Part shown: piece after piece, positions 16,069-23,494 of the stretch | How positions within the stretch are numbered: the stretch's first letter is position 1 | How the letters are laid out: each line of letters starts with the position of its first letter | Source: an uncultured Sphingomonadales bacterium | GTDB lineage: Bacteria > Pseudomonadota > Alphaproteobacteria > Sphingomonadales > Sphingomonadaceae | NCBI GenBank assembly: GCA_937870585.1 | Contig: CALMZE010000050.1 | Location: forward strand, 1-37,229 | Direction of reading: 5' to 3' | DNA length: 37,229 nt | Translations under genes and position numbers: made by a program | Notes under the pieces: model-generated | Told to the model about the DNA's origin: nothing | Databases searched by the model: none | What the model saw: the letters and a program-made list of their open reading frames with translations, nothing else

Positions 16069-16607
16069 GCGATAAGGCCGTCAATCGCGGCCCATCCATA
16101 AATATCAAACACTGACAGGCTTTTGGCGCGCGTCTGCGTCATGCCCCCGAGCGCGATGACAGGCGTTCGCGTGCCCCGTGTCATCTGCCCGAACTTCACA
16201 CGCCCCAAAGCTCGCGCGCCGGGGTGAGAGCGGGTGGGAAAGACAGGGGAGACGAACAGCAAGCGCGCGCCTGCCAGTTCCGCGCGGATTCGCTCGCGCC
16301 GCGAATGGACCGGCGCGCTGATCGCACCGCGCGCCCTGCCATGCGCGCCATCGGCCCTTACTGCACGCGCTTGTCGCGGAGATCCGGCCCAGAGCAGACA
16401 ATGCCCGCCCGCCCGGGCGAGCTGCCGGATGCGCGCAAACACGGCACGGCGGTCGCGCAGCGGCAGGCTGTAATGGCGAAAGATGATGCCGCTGCCCGGT
16501 GGCAGCGCGCGGATCGCGTCCATCAAGCCGTCGCCCAGCCGCTCGTCGGTCATCAGCCACAGCCGGGGGAGCGCGGGGGCGTGAACAGGGTGGTAGCGCG
16601 ATGCCAT
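16041..16607 (-). CDS. Thiamine phosphate synthase/TenI family protein
   Basis: This 188-residue TIM-barrel protein of the ThiE/TenI family contains LWLMTDERLGDG near the N-terminus, ARLLFVSPVFPTRSHPGARALG (pyrophosphate region) and TPVIALGGMTQTRAKSL near the C-terminus. ThiE couples the thiazole and pyrimidine halves of thiamine, and TenI-type relatives aromatise the thiazole. The segment before LLFVSP has ISAPVHSRRE where strict ThiE enzymes have a longer substrate-binding stretch, so a TenI-like or divergent role is possible. It is divergent from the YggS-type gene with only about 21 bases between the start codons, and its last codons overlap the convergent exported-protein gene. Confidence 0.78.
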   Translation of the reverse strand: MASRYHPVHAPALPRLWLMTDERLGDGLMDAIRALPPGSGIIFRHYSLPLRDRRAVFARIRQLARAGGHCLLWAGSPRQARAVRADGAHGRARGAISAPVHSRRERIRAELAGARLLFVSPVFPTRSHPGARALGRVKFGQMTRGTRTPVIALGGMTQTRAKSLSVFDIYGWAAIDGLIAQKRKAVPT

Positions 16608-16628
16608 AAGCCTGCCTATAGCGCCCGC

Positions 16629-17294
16629 ATGACCCAGGAGGCAAAGGCGCGGCTGACCGCGATCCAGGATGACATGGCGCTTGCCGCGAAACGCTCGGGC
16701 CGCAAGGCGGAGGAGATTGCGCTGATCGCCATTTCCAAAACGAAGAGCGCGGACGACATTCGCCCGCTGATCGCCGCCGGGCAGCGCGCCTTCGGAGAAA
16801 ACCGCGTGCAGGAAGCACAGGCGAAATGGCCCGCGCTGATAGCCGAAACGCCGGGCATTGCACTTCATCTCGTCGGTTCGCTCCAGTCCAACAAGGCGGA
16901 AGATGCGGTTGCGCTGTTCGACGTGATCCATTCGGTGGATCGCGCCTCGCTGATCGCGGCACTCGCCAAGGCGCAAGAGAAGACCGGGCGGCATCCGTCC
17001 TGCTTCATTCAGGTCAATATCGGTGATGAGCCGCAAAAGGGCGGCTGCGCCATTGCTGACCTGCCCGTCTTGCTCGCCGAGGCGCGCGCGGCCGGGCTCT
17101 CCATTGTCGGGCTGATGGCGGTTCCGCCCGAAGGCGTGGAGGCCGCGCCTTATTTTGCGCTGCTCGCCAAGCGCGCGCGCGATCATGGGCTGGCGCGCCT
17201 CTCCATGGGCATGTCTGGCGATTTCACCACGGCGATCATGCTGGGCGCGACCGAAGTGCGCATCGGCACGGCATTGTTCGGCGCGCGAAGCTAA
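16629..17294 (+). CDS. YggS family pyridoxal phosphate homeostasis protein
   Basis: This 221-residue fold-type III PLP-binding protein has the PLP lysine K37 in LIAISKTK. Family motifs are AFGENRVQEAQAKW, LHLVGSLQSNKAEDAV, LSIVGLMAVPP, RLSMGMSGDFTTAI and EVRIGTALFGAR. The family is thought to buffer free PLP and balance amino acid pools; no enzymatic reaction is established. Longer in-frame starts run antisense through the ThiE-like gene and are rejected. The downstream Gdt1 gene starts six bases after the stop, so the two are probably one operon. Confidence 0.95.
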   Translation: MTQEAKARLTAIQDDMALAAKRSGRKAEEIALIAISKTKSADDIRPLIAAGQRAFGENRVQEAQAKWPALIAETPGIALHLVGSLQSNKAEDAVALFDVIHSVDRASLIAALAKAQEKTGRHPSCFIQVNIGDEPQKGGCAIADLPVLLAEARAAGLSIVGLMAVPPEGVEAAPYFALLAKRARDHGLARLSMGMSGDFTTAIMLGATEVRIGTALFGARS

Positions 17295-17300
17295 AGACAC

Positions 17301-17867
17301 ATGGAAGCCATCATCACCTCCACCGCCATCGTCGCGCTCGCCGAGATTGGAGACAAGACACAACTGCTCGCCATCCTGCTCGCCACACGCTTTCGCGAAA
17401 AGGGCGCGATCGTGGCGGGCATCCTGTTTGCAACGCTCGCCAATCATGCGCTCGCCGCGCTGCTGGGCGCGCAGGTCTCTTCTATTCTCGATAGCAGCTG
17501 GTTCCGCCTTGCCATCGCCATCTCGTTCATCGCCATGGCGGCCTGGACGCTGGTGCCCGACACGCTGGACGAAGAGGAGGACAAGCCCCATCGCTTCGGC
17601 GCCTTCCTCACCACACTGATCGCCTTCTTCCTCGTTGAAATGGGGGACAAGACGCAGGTTGCCACAGTGATGCTCGGCGCGCGCTATCAGGATGTGATGA
17701 GCGTCACCACCGGCACCACGCTCGGCATGATGATCGCCAATGTGCCCGCCGTCTGGCTAGGGGCAGAACTGATCCGCCGGGTTTCGCTCAAACATGTCCG
17801 CTGGGCCGCCGCTGCGCTGTTCTTCGCGCTGGGGGTGTGGATGTTGGTGGAGCATTGGGCGGGGTAA
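17301..17867 (+). CDS. TMEM165/GDT1 (UPF0016) family cation transporter
   Basis: This 188-residue inner-membrane protein has two homologous halves of about three helices each. Each half carries the signature E-x-G-D-K-T: E15-I-G-D-K-T20 and E113-M-G-D-K-T118. The acidic and polar residues of these motifs form the cation path. Bacterial relatives export manganese and eukaryotic ones handle Mn2+ and Ca2+. A charged loop (DTLDEEEDKPHRFG) joins the halves. The position directly after the YggS gene suggests co-transcription. Confidence 0.93.
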   Translation: MEAIITSTAIVALAEIGDKTQLLAILLATRFREKGAIVAGILFATLANHALAALLGAQVSSILDSSWFRLAIAISFIAMAAWTLVPDTLDEEEDKPHRFGAFLTTLIAFFLVEMGDKTQVATVMLGARYQDVMSVTTGTTLGMMIANVPAVWLGAELIRRVSLKHVRWAAAALFFALGVWMLVEHWAG

Positions 17868-18146
17868 CTCGACACCGCGTGGTGTCGCTGGCATCATCGG
17901 CGGATGAACGTCGCTCCTTCCGGGCATATGGTCGTCAGCGAGTGCAACGATCTTTCCCTCCGCTGAGAGTTGCGGTGACGCTTGCAACCGTCACCATACC
18001 CCGACCTTGGTGCCTTGGTGTGAGGCAGAATGTCTTTTCACACCAAGACACAAAGACACCAAGGCGCGCCTGTCGGAGAGGTATCGGCCTAAACCAGTGA
18101 AGGGGCTATTGCTGCTGTCTTCGAGATTCTGTTCTTGGATCATTGT
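17868..18146. other. Gene-free stretch with an inverted repeat
   Basis: No coding sequence is supported between the Gdt1 gene and the end of the convergent lipoprotein gene. The only clear structure is an inverted repeat at 18005-18064, reported separately. Confidence 0.6.
18005..18064. repeat. Inverted repeat made of CACCAAG units
   Basis: CCTTGGTGCCTTGGTGTGAG on the left faces CACACCAAGACACAAAGACACCAAGG on the right. Short CACCAAG/CTTGGTG units are repeated within each arm. It lies between convergent genes and could form a hairpin that stops transcription from either side. Confidence 0.7.
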
Positions 18147-18857
18147 TCATCTTGGGATTTCTGTAGTGAATGCCCTTTGCCTGATTGTTTGTGCAAATGT
18201 GGGCGTGATGGTCGGGCCGCCGTCAGGGTCAAGTGTAAGGCCTCCATCATGAAGCCACCGCAGCCTTTTCTGTATCCCCACGGTCACATCTTCATTCGTT
18301 GTCTCAAGCAGGATGCGCTTCACGCCAATCGCCGCCGGATCAACCCGCTCCACGCTCGATGGATCATTGGCGTCCGCAAAGCGCACCATCATCGGCCAGC
18401 CCGCTCTGGGAAGCGTCACTTTGATACCATCTTCGGATGACAGCCTGCGCACAGCCGCCATTTTTTCTTCCCACGGCCGATCCCAAAGCTCTGGAGCAAA
18501 TGCTCCCAGCACATCAATGTCTGCCGAGCCGTTGGACATGGTCAGCAGCGCAAATATCGGTCCGGACGGTGCATCCACCACCACAGCTTCCCCGCGGCTG
18601 ATCCCAGCCCTAAAGCCCGAACCTTCTTCAGGTAACAACGCCGGTTCTTTGTGAGAATAATATTCCATGACGGATGAACCGGATTTCAAGCCCTTCACCG
18701 TTTGCAGTTCAACCGTCATCCGAAATCTGAAAGTCGGTTTGCCGTGCAGCAGACCACAACCAGACAGCAATCCAGCAGCCCCGGTGGTCAGTGCTATCAA
18801 CGCGGCGCGACGCGATAATTCACGCAAACTCTTCGTACTCTGTTGGAATGACATCAT
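18147..18857 (-). CDS. Putative lipoprotein of unknown function
   Basis: This 236-residue protein has a twin-arginine-like basic region (LRELSRR) followed by a hydrophobic stretch and the lipobox LLSGC, with the cysteine at residue 34. The mature part contains FRFRMTVELQTVKGLKSGSSVMEYYS and FALLTMSNGSADIDVL. I do not recognise a named domain with certainty. The start is uncertain: ATG codons at 18890, 18857 and 18854 are in frame. The later ones give a more normal signal length. It follows the DUF1963 gene within about 55 bases, so the two are likely co-transcribed and may act together in the envelope. Confidence 0.6.
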   Translation of the reverse strand: MMSFQQSTKSLRELSRRAALIALTTGAAGLLSGCGLLHGKPTFRFRMTVELQTVKGLKSGSSVMEYYSHKEPALLPEEGSGFRAGISRGEAVVVDAPSGPIFALLTMSNGSADIDVLGAFAPELWDRPWEEKMAAVRRLSSEDGIKVTLPRAGWPMMVRFADANDPSSVERVDPAAIGVKRILLETTNEDVTVGIQKRLRWLHDGGLTLDPDGGPTITPTFAQTIRQRAFTTEIPR

Positions 18858-18911
18858 CGTCTGATCCAGAACCGCAATCCCACCCGCCATTGCGTGCCCC
18901 GTTTCAGCGTC

Positions 18912-20699
18912 TCAGTAGGAGGATGAAACCACCGTTACCCGGTCGAACCGGCGCTCTCGCAGATCATCGGGCTTGATGAGAATCTGAATCACACCATCTC
19001 CCAAGAGCAAGCCTATGCTGTAATTGCTGGACAGTTCGAGCAAGACGATGTGATCCATGACATACTCTTCGACATAGCCCTGAACATAGCTGGGTGGCCC
19101 GAACATCCGGTCCGGGCAAGGCGCGTGCAGTTCCCTGACTTTTCTCAGTTCGCCACGCTTCTTCTTAGCCATGTATTCCTCATCCGAATACGCGGTTTCA
19201 CGCTGGAATTCGTCGCGCATGGTCTCGGTCGCGAGCCCGTGGAACCTTGTCACACGATCAATCAACGCCTCCGGAATGGTGCCAAGGGCCGCGCTGTTGA
19301 TGCTGAGGCTGTAGTTGACGGAATCTTGAATGATGCCCTCCCCGCTAAATTGCAATGCGGGCCATATGGTTTCGAACCAGGCCGAAATCGCGTCTGACTC
19401 GGACTGGGGAACGGCATCGGCCGGATTGTGCTGCGCAGCTGAACGGAAAAGGCCTTGCGCGTGCTGGCGCCAATCCATCAGTTTCTGCTGTTTTGAAGCC
19501 TCATCCAGATTGGCCAGATCGCTGGAGCGACGGATCCTATAGTCCTGAAGCTCTTCCAGTGCCTTCGCCGCGAGAATCTGAACGGCACCCCAATCGTGCG
19601 GGAAATTGGGGAATGGGCGCGTCCATGGATCCCAACTTGGGGTCGCGTCACGCCGAACGGCTCCAACCGAATTGGCCTGAGCCTTGAGCAAAATTTCGCT
19701 CATGCCGCACTTGTCATTCCAAAACCAATCGCCGTCTGTACCGCCGTGCCCGGACGCAGTCGGCTCGGAACGGGGATATTCAATGGCAACGGGCTCGAAG
19801 GTCCACCGTGTGAACTGCGAAGGCAGATAGGCCTCCCAATCATCGATATGCGGAGTGATATTGGGAAGGAGATCACCACCTGAGAATGGCCCCAATGTTG
19901 CGGGGGCCTCCGCTTCCTGCCACCCATCCGGCAGGCCCGGGGCATGGATGATGCACGCATCAAAAGGCGCATTCTCGATATAGTCGATAAAACAGTACAA
20001 AACACCGTCACGCGGCAACAGACCGGTCGCGTCCTGTTGCGCCAGAAGCCGACAATCCCATTGCATCAGGAAATGGAGCGGTCTGCCGGGATCCTCCTTT
20101 GAAACCGGCCAGACAAATCCCGGCGCAACCGTTGGCCTGCCCCCGCAATAGGAGAGCCAGCCTTGCGCTTTAGGGCGCGAATGTTCTGCAAAGACAATGG
20201 GATGATAGCGCGCTTCACCGATGCCGGGCAGCGGCGTCTTCTCATTGGCGCGCGCATCGCGCAAAGAATCCATCCGCTGGATCTCCGTCCGCATGGCTGC
20301 CGCCAATTGCATCGCCAGTTCGCGGTCCTCTGGGTTGAGGGCTGCATGGTCTTCAACGCTGCCACTCTGTTCGCTGCGGGCCGCCCGCCGGGCAATCGAC
20401 TCCAGCCGACCTTCTGACAAGACAGACTCTGGCGCGCTTTTGAGAGTGGGTGTTGTGCGGCGCTTTGTACTTCCCCGAGCCGGCCAGAGCCCTATGGCAA
20501 GCGAAGCGATCACGGAGCTCCCCATCAAAATACCGATGGCTCCTGCGGAACCAAATGACTCAACAAGGGGTTTAACCAGAGAATAAAAGAACCGCGCCTT
20601 GGACGGCATTTGCGAACCTCTTCCGGCCAGAAGGATCAAGGCAGAGAATGCTGTTGCCATGATCGGTAGCCAGACAAGAATTTTGAAACGGGGTGCCAT
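18912..20699 (-). CDS. Membrane-anchored DUF1963 (YwqG-like) protein
   Basis: This 595-residue protein has two hydrophobic helices at the N-terminus (about residues 6-24 and 55-73), then a charged linker with EQSGSVEDHAALNPEDRELAMQLAA. A DUF1963-type domain starts near residue 165. Recognisable parts are YCGGRPTVAPGFVWP, PLHFLMQWDC, DGVLYCFIDY and the later WDPWTRPFPNFPHDWGAVQ. DUF1963 proteins have no established reaction and are often described as hypothetical or stress-related. The long region between and after the DUF1963 blocks has no family that I recognise. GAGGA precedes the ATG. The lipoprotein gene downstream lies within about 55 bases. Confidence 0.7.
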   Translation of the reverse strand: MAPRFKILVWLPIMATAFSALILLAGRGSQMPSKARFFYSLVKPLVESFGSAGAIGILMGSSVIASLAIGLWPARGSTKRRTTPTLKSAPESVLSEGRLESIARRAARSEQSGSVEDHAALNPEDRELAMQLAAAMRTEIQRMDSLRDARANEKTPLPGIGEARYHPIVFAEHSRPKAQGWLSYCGGRPTVAPGFVWPVSKEDPGRPLHFLMQWDCRLLAQQDATGLLPRDGVLYCFIDYIENAPFDACIIHAPGLPDGWQEAEAPATLGPFSGGDLLPNITPHIDDWEAYLPSQFTRWTFEPVAIEYPRSEPTASGHGGTDGDWFWNDKCGMSEILLKAQANSVGAVRRDATPSWDPWTRPFPNFPHDWGAVQILAAKALEELQDYRIRRSSDLANLDEASKQQKLMDWRQHAQGLFRSAAQHNPADAVPQSESDAISAWFETIWPALQFSGEGIIQDSVNYSLSINSAALGTIPEALIDRVTRFHGLATETMRDEFQRETAYSDEEYMAKKKRGELRKVRELHAPCPDRMFGPPSYVQGYVEEYVMDHIVLLELSSNYSIGLLLGDGVIQILIKPDDLRERRFDRVTVVSSSY

Positions 20700-21043
20700 G
20701 ATAATCCTCGCAGATGCCGCTATGAAATACTCTAAGGCAGGATCCTCACGATTTAATTAAATCCGGCATGAATCAGACAATTCGACAAGGTCAGCATGGA
20801 ATTTGATCTGTTTACTCCAAAGATGCGCTGATTGCCCTGATTGCAGTTTTGCCGCCGCTTGAATGTCAATCTGCTCCAGTTCCCGACACAGACTGGATCC
20901 ATCCAGACAGTGCGAAGGGCGGTTATGCCTGTGCCGACTAGGCGCGGCATCGCTTCGAAATCTTTTTGACAAGCGTTTGCAGTGCGCTTATCAACATGCC
21001 ATAGATAAATGCGCATATGGGCGCTGCAAAGGGAGATGGATGC
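20700..21043. other. Intergenic region upstream of the TonB-dependent receptor
   Basis: No protein-coding gene is supported in these 344 bases. The region is clearly more AT-rich than its surroundings near 20740-20830. It contains a strong predicted promoter for the receptor (reported separately) and should also carry the promoter of the divergent DUF1963 gene, which I could not place. Confidence 0.6.
20966..20994 (+). promoter_or_regulatory. Predicted sigma70-type promoter of the TonB-dependent receptor gene
   Basis: TTGACA (20966-20971), a perfect -35 hexamer, is separated by exactly 17 bases from TATCAA (20989-20994) as the -10. The expected transcription start near 21001 gives a leader of about 40 bases before the start codon at 21044. 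No obvious Fur-type site overlaps it, which argues mildly against iron control. Confidence 0.65.
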
Positions 21044-23461
21044 ATGGTCAAGTCAGTCGGAATTCGCTTTGGCGTGCGCGCGGCCAGCCTGTTGTTGGGC
21101 GCGACGATGCTGATCCAACCGGGGCAGGTGCTCGCGCAATCGGCTGCGGGTGACGAGGTTGCGGCGGACGAAATTCTCGTCACGGCGCGCCGGAAGGAGG
21201 AGCGACTGCAAGATGTGCCAGTGGCCATCACCGCGCTGACCGGCGAAGCGCTGGAAGGCTATAACGTCACGTCAGTGGGCGATATTGCGACTTTTGTGCC
21301 GAGCATGGTGGTGGGCCGTCAGGTCACCGGCTCTTCGGCAAGCATCTTCCTGCGCGGGGTCGGCTCCAGTTCGTTGAGCGCGGGCTTTGATCAGTCGGTC
21401 TCGTTCAACATTGATGGTCTGGCACTGAGCCGCGGCCGCGAAATCGCCTTTGCCCAATATGATGTGGCGAGCGTGGAAGTGCTGAAAGGCCCGCAGTCGC
21501 TCTATTTTGGCCGCAACACGACCGGCGGTCTGATCTCGATCCGCACCAATAATCCTGGTGATGAACTCGAAGTGCGCGGCAAGATCGGCTATGGCTTTGA
21601 AGCGCATGACAAATATGCCGAAGCCGTGCTTTCTGCTCCGCTGTCTGACACGCTGGGCGCGCGGCTTGCGCTGCGCTGGAATGATTCGCGCGGGTCGCTG
21701 GTCAATACCGCTGGCCCTGCGACGGACACCGCAACGGGCCTCGCCCGCACGCCGCAATCGCGCTACCGCGATCCGACGAACACCCTGTCTGGCCGCCTGA
21801 CGCTCAAATTCGATCCGACGGACAATCTGAGCTTCCTGCTCAAGGGCGGCTACACCCACTATGAAGATGATGGCGCAGGCAGCCTGTATGAGCGCAAATG
21901 CGGTGGCGGGCGCACCACGCCCTTGGCCACGGGCGGCGTCACAAACAGCTTTGCCGATTGCGCCGTGAATGGCCGCGCCGATCACAACGCCAGCAACGTG
22001 GCGTTTGTGGAGAATTTCCGATACGCCCGCGGCGGCAAGCTGTTCACCGATCTTGACAGCTATTTCACCGTGCTGACGAGTGAGCTTGATACCGACACGT
22101 TCGATATCACCTCCATCACAGGCTATTCGCATTTCAAGCAGACTGACTTCAACGATTTTGTCGGCGCGATCCGCAACGTTGCCGTGTCTCAACTCGCCAA
22201 ATTCAGCCAGTTCAGCCAGGAAGTGCGCATCGCGTCCGATTTTGAAGGGCCGATCAACTTCACTGTGGGCGGCTATTTTTCGGATTCGAACTTCGTCTTC
22301 AACACCGACAGCCACAATGTGAATTTCGGCTATGATGCGGTGCGCAAGACCTATGTCTCCTTCTCGCGAGACAATGGCTTTGACGCCAAGAGCTTCTCCG
22401 TCTTTGGGCAAGCGAGCTGGGCCATCATGCCGACACTCGAACTTTCGGGCGGTGCGCGCCTTTCGCATGACAAGCGCGATTCCTACCAGCAATCGCTGCC
22501 GGGAGCCGTCACGGCAGCGAACGGGGCCTTCCCGCAGAACCGGCGCTTCGATGATCATTTCGACGATACGGACCTTTCGCCCGAAGTGACGCTGTCCTGG
22601 AAACCTTCGCGCGATGTCACGATCTACGGCGCCTACAAGCAGGGCTATAAGTCGGGCGGCTTCAATCTGAGCCAGACGATCACGGCGGCGGCCAGCCTGC
22701 GCGCGGGCCAGTTCAAGAGCGAGACCGCCGAAGGCTATGAAGTGGGTGCGCACGCTGTTCTCATGGATCGCCAGCTGCGCATCAACGCGGCCGTCTATGA
22801 TTATGACTATAACGATCTTCAGGTGCAGTTCTTCGATCCGATCAGCACCGGGCAGATCGTGGCCAATGCCGGCGCACTCAACACCAAGGGGTTTGAGCTG
22901 GACTTCAACTTCAGCCCCAACGCGCTTCAGGGTTTCAGCCTGCGCGGGGCTTATGCCTATAACAAAGCGAAGTACAAAAACTTCATTGGCCAATGCTATG
23001 GCGGGCAGACGCCTGTCGGAGGCTGCAACCTGCAACCCAATGCGGCGGGCACGGTTTTCAACGGCCAGCTGTATAGCGGCCGGATTGCGCCCAAAGCGCC
23101 CAAAAATGCCTGGCAGCTGGGCGGCAGCTATGAAGTGCCGATGGGCGGAATGAAGGCGGGCTTGTCTGTCGATCTCAACCACAGCTCCAGCTATAACTAT
23201 ACAGACGTTCTGATCCCGGAAGCCGTGCAGAAGGCCTTCACGCGCATTGATGGCTCGATCACGCTGGGGGCCGAGGATGACAAGTGGAAGCTCGCGCTCA
23301 TCGGTCGCAACCTGACGAACGAATATATCGTCACCTCCGCCAATGAATTCCCGTTCACCGGCGGCAGTGGCACGGGCACGGCAGCGGGCATCAAGTCTGA
23401 TCTGAACACGATTGTCGAGCGCCCGCGCGAAGTGGCGCTGGAGCTTTCGATCAAGTTCTGA
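21044..23461 (+). CDS. TonB-dependent outer-membrane receptor
   Basis: This 805-residue receptor starts with a signal peptide (probable cleavage after VLA, residue 31). A TonB box, DEILVTA (residues 42-48), and a plug domain follow; the plug contains RLQDVPVAITALTGEAL, IFLRGVGSS and VEVLKGPQSLYFGRNTTGGLI. A 22-stranded barrel then ends in VALELSIKF with the terminal phenylalanine. It belongs to the large sphingomonad group of receptors (often labelled FecA/CirA-like) that import substrates other than iron. Its place at the head of a catabolic island suggests uptake of that island's substrate. GGGAG eight bases before the ATG at 21044 decides the start; an in-frame ATG at 21017 lacks such a site. 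Confidence 0.93.
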   Translation: MVKSVGIRFGVRAASLLLGATMLIQPGQVLAQSAAGDEVAADEILVTARRKEERLQDVPVAITALTGEALEGYNVTSVGDIATFVPSMVVGRQVTGSSASIFLRGVGSSSLSAGFDQSVSFNIDGLALSRGREIAFAQYDVASVEVLKGPQSLYFGRNTTGGLISIRTNNPGDELEVRGKIGYGFEAHDKYAEAVLSAPLSDTLGARLALRWNDSRGSLVNTAGPATDTATGLARTPQSRYRDPTNTLSGRLTLKFDPTDNLSFLLKGGYTHYEDDGAGSLYERKCGGGRTTPLATGGVTNSFADCAVNGRADHNASNVAFVENFRYARGGKLFTDLDSYFTVLTSELDTDTFDITSITGYSHFKQTDFNDFVGAIRNVAVSQLAKFSQFSQEVRIASDFEGPINFTVGGYFSDSNFVFNTDSHNVNFGYDAVRKTYVSFSRDNGFDAKSFSVFGQASWAIMPTLELSGGARLSHDKRDSYQQSLPGAVTAANGAFPQNRRFDDHFDDTDLSPEVTLSWKPSRDVTIYGAYKQGYKSGGFNLSQTITAAASLRAGQFKSETAEGYEVGAHAVLMDRQLRINAAVYDYDYNDLQVQFFDPISTGQIVANAGALNTKGFELDFNFSPNALQGFSLRGAYAYNKAKYKNFIGQCYGGQTPVGGCNLQPNAAGTVFNGQLYSGRIAPKAPKNAWQLGGSYEVPMGGMKAGLSVDLNHSSSYNYTDVLIPEAVQKAFTRIDGSITLGAEDDKWKLALIGRNLTNEYIVTSANEFPFTGGSGTGTAAGIKSDLNTIVERPREVALELSIKF

Positions 23462-23473
23462 CGAATAGGGGAA

Positions 23474-23494
23474 GGGCGGGCTTCAGGCCCGCCC
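23474..23494. terminator. Probable shared terminator hairpin between convergent genes
   Basis: GGGCGGGC and GCCCGCCC form an eight-base GC stem with a five-base loop, directly after the receptor stop codon. The right arm lies inside the last codons of the convergent molybdopterin oxidoreductase gene. No clear T run follows on the plus strand, so termination efficiency is uncertain. Confidence 0.55.

Noticed and set aside
21272-23182. Minus-strand open frame of about 630 codons across the TonB-dependent receptor
   Set aside because: It is a shadow of the receptor gene, rich in Arg, Ala and His with no domain or ribosome-binding site.
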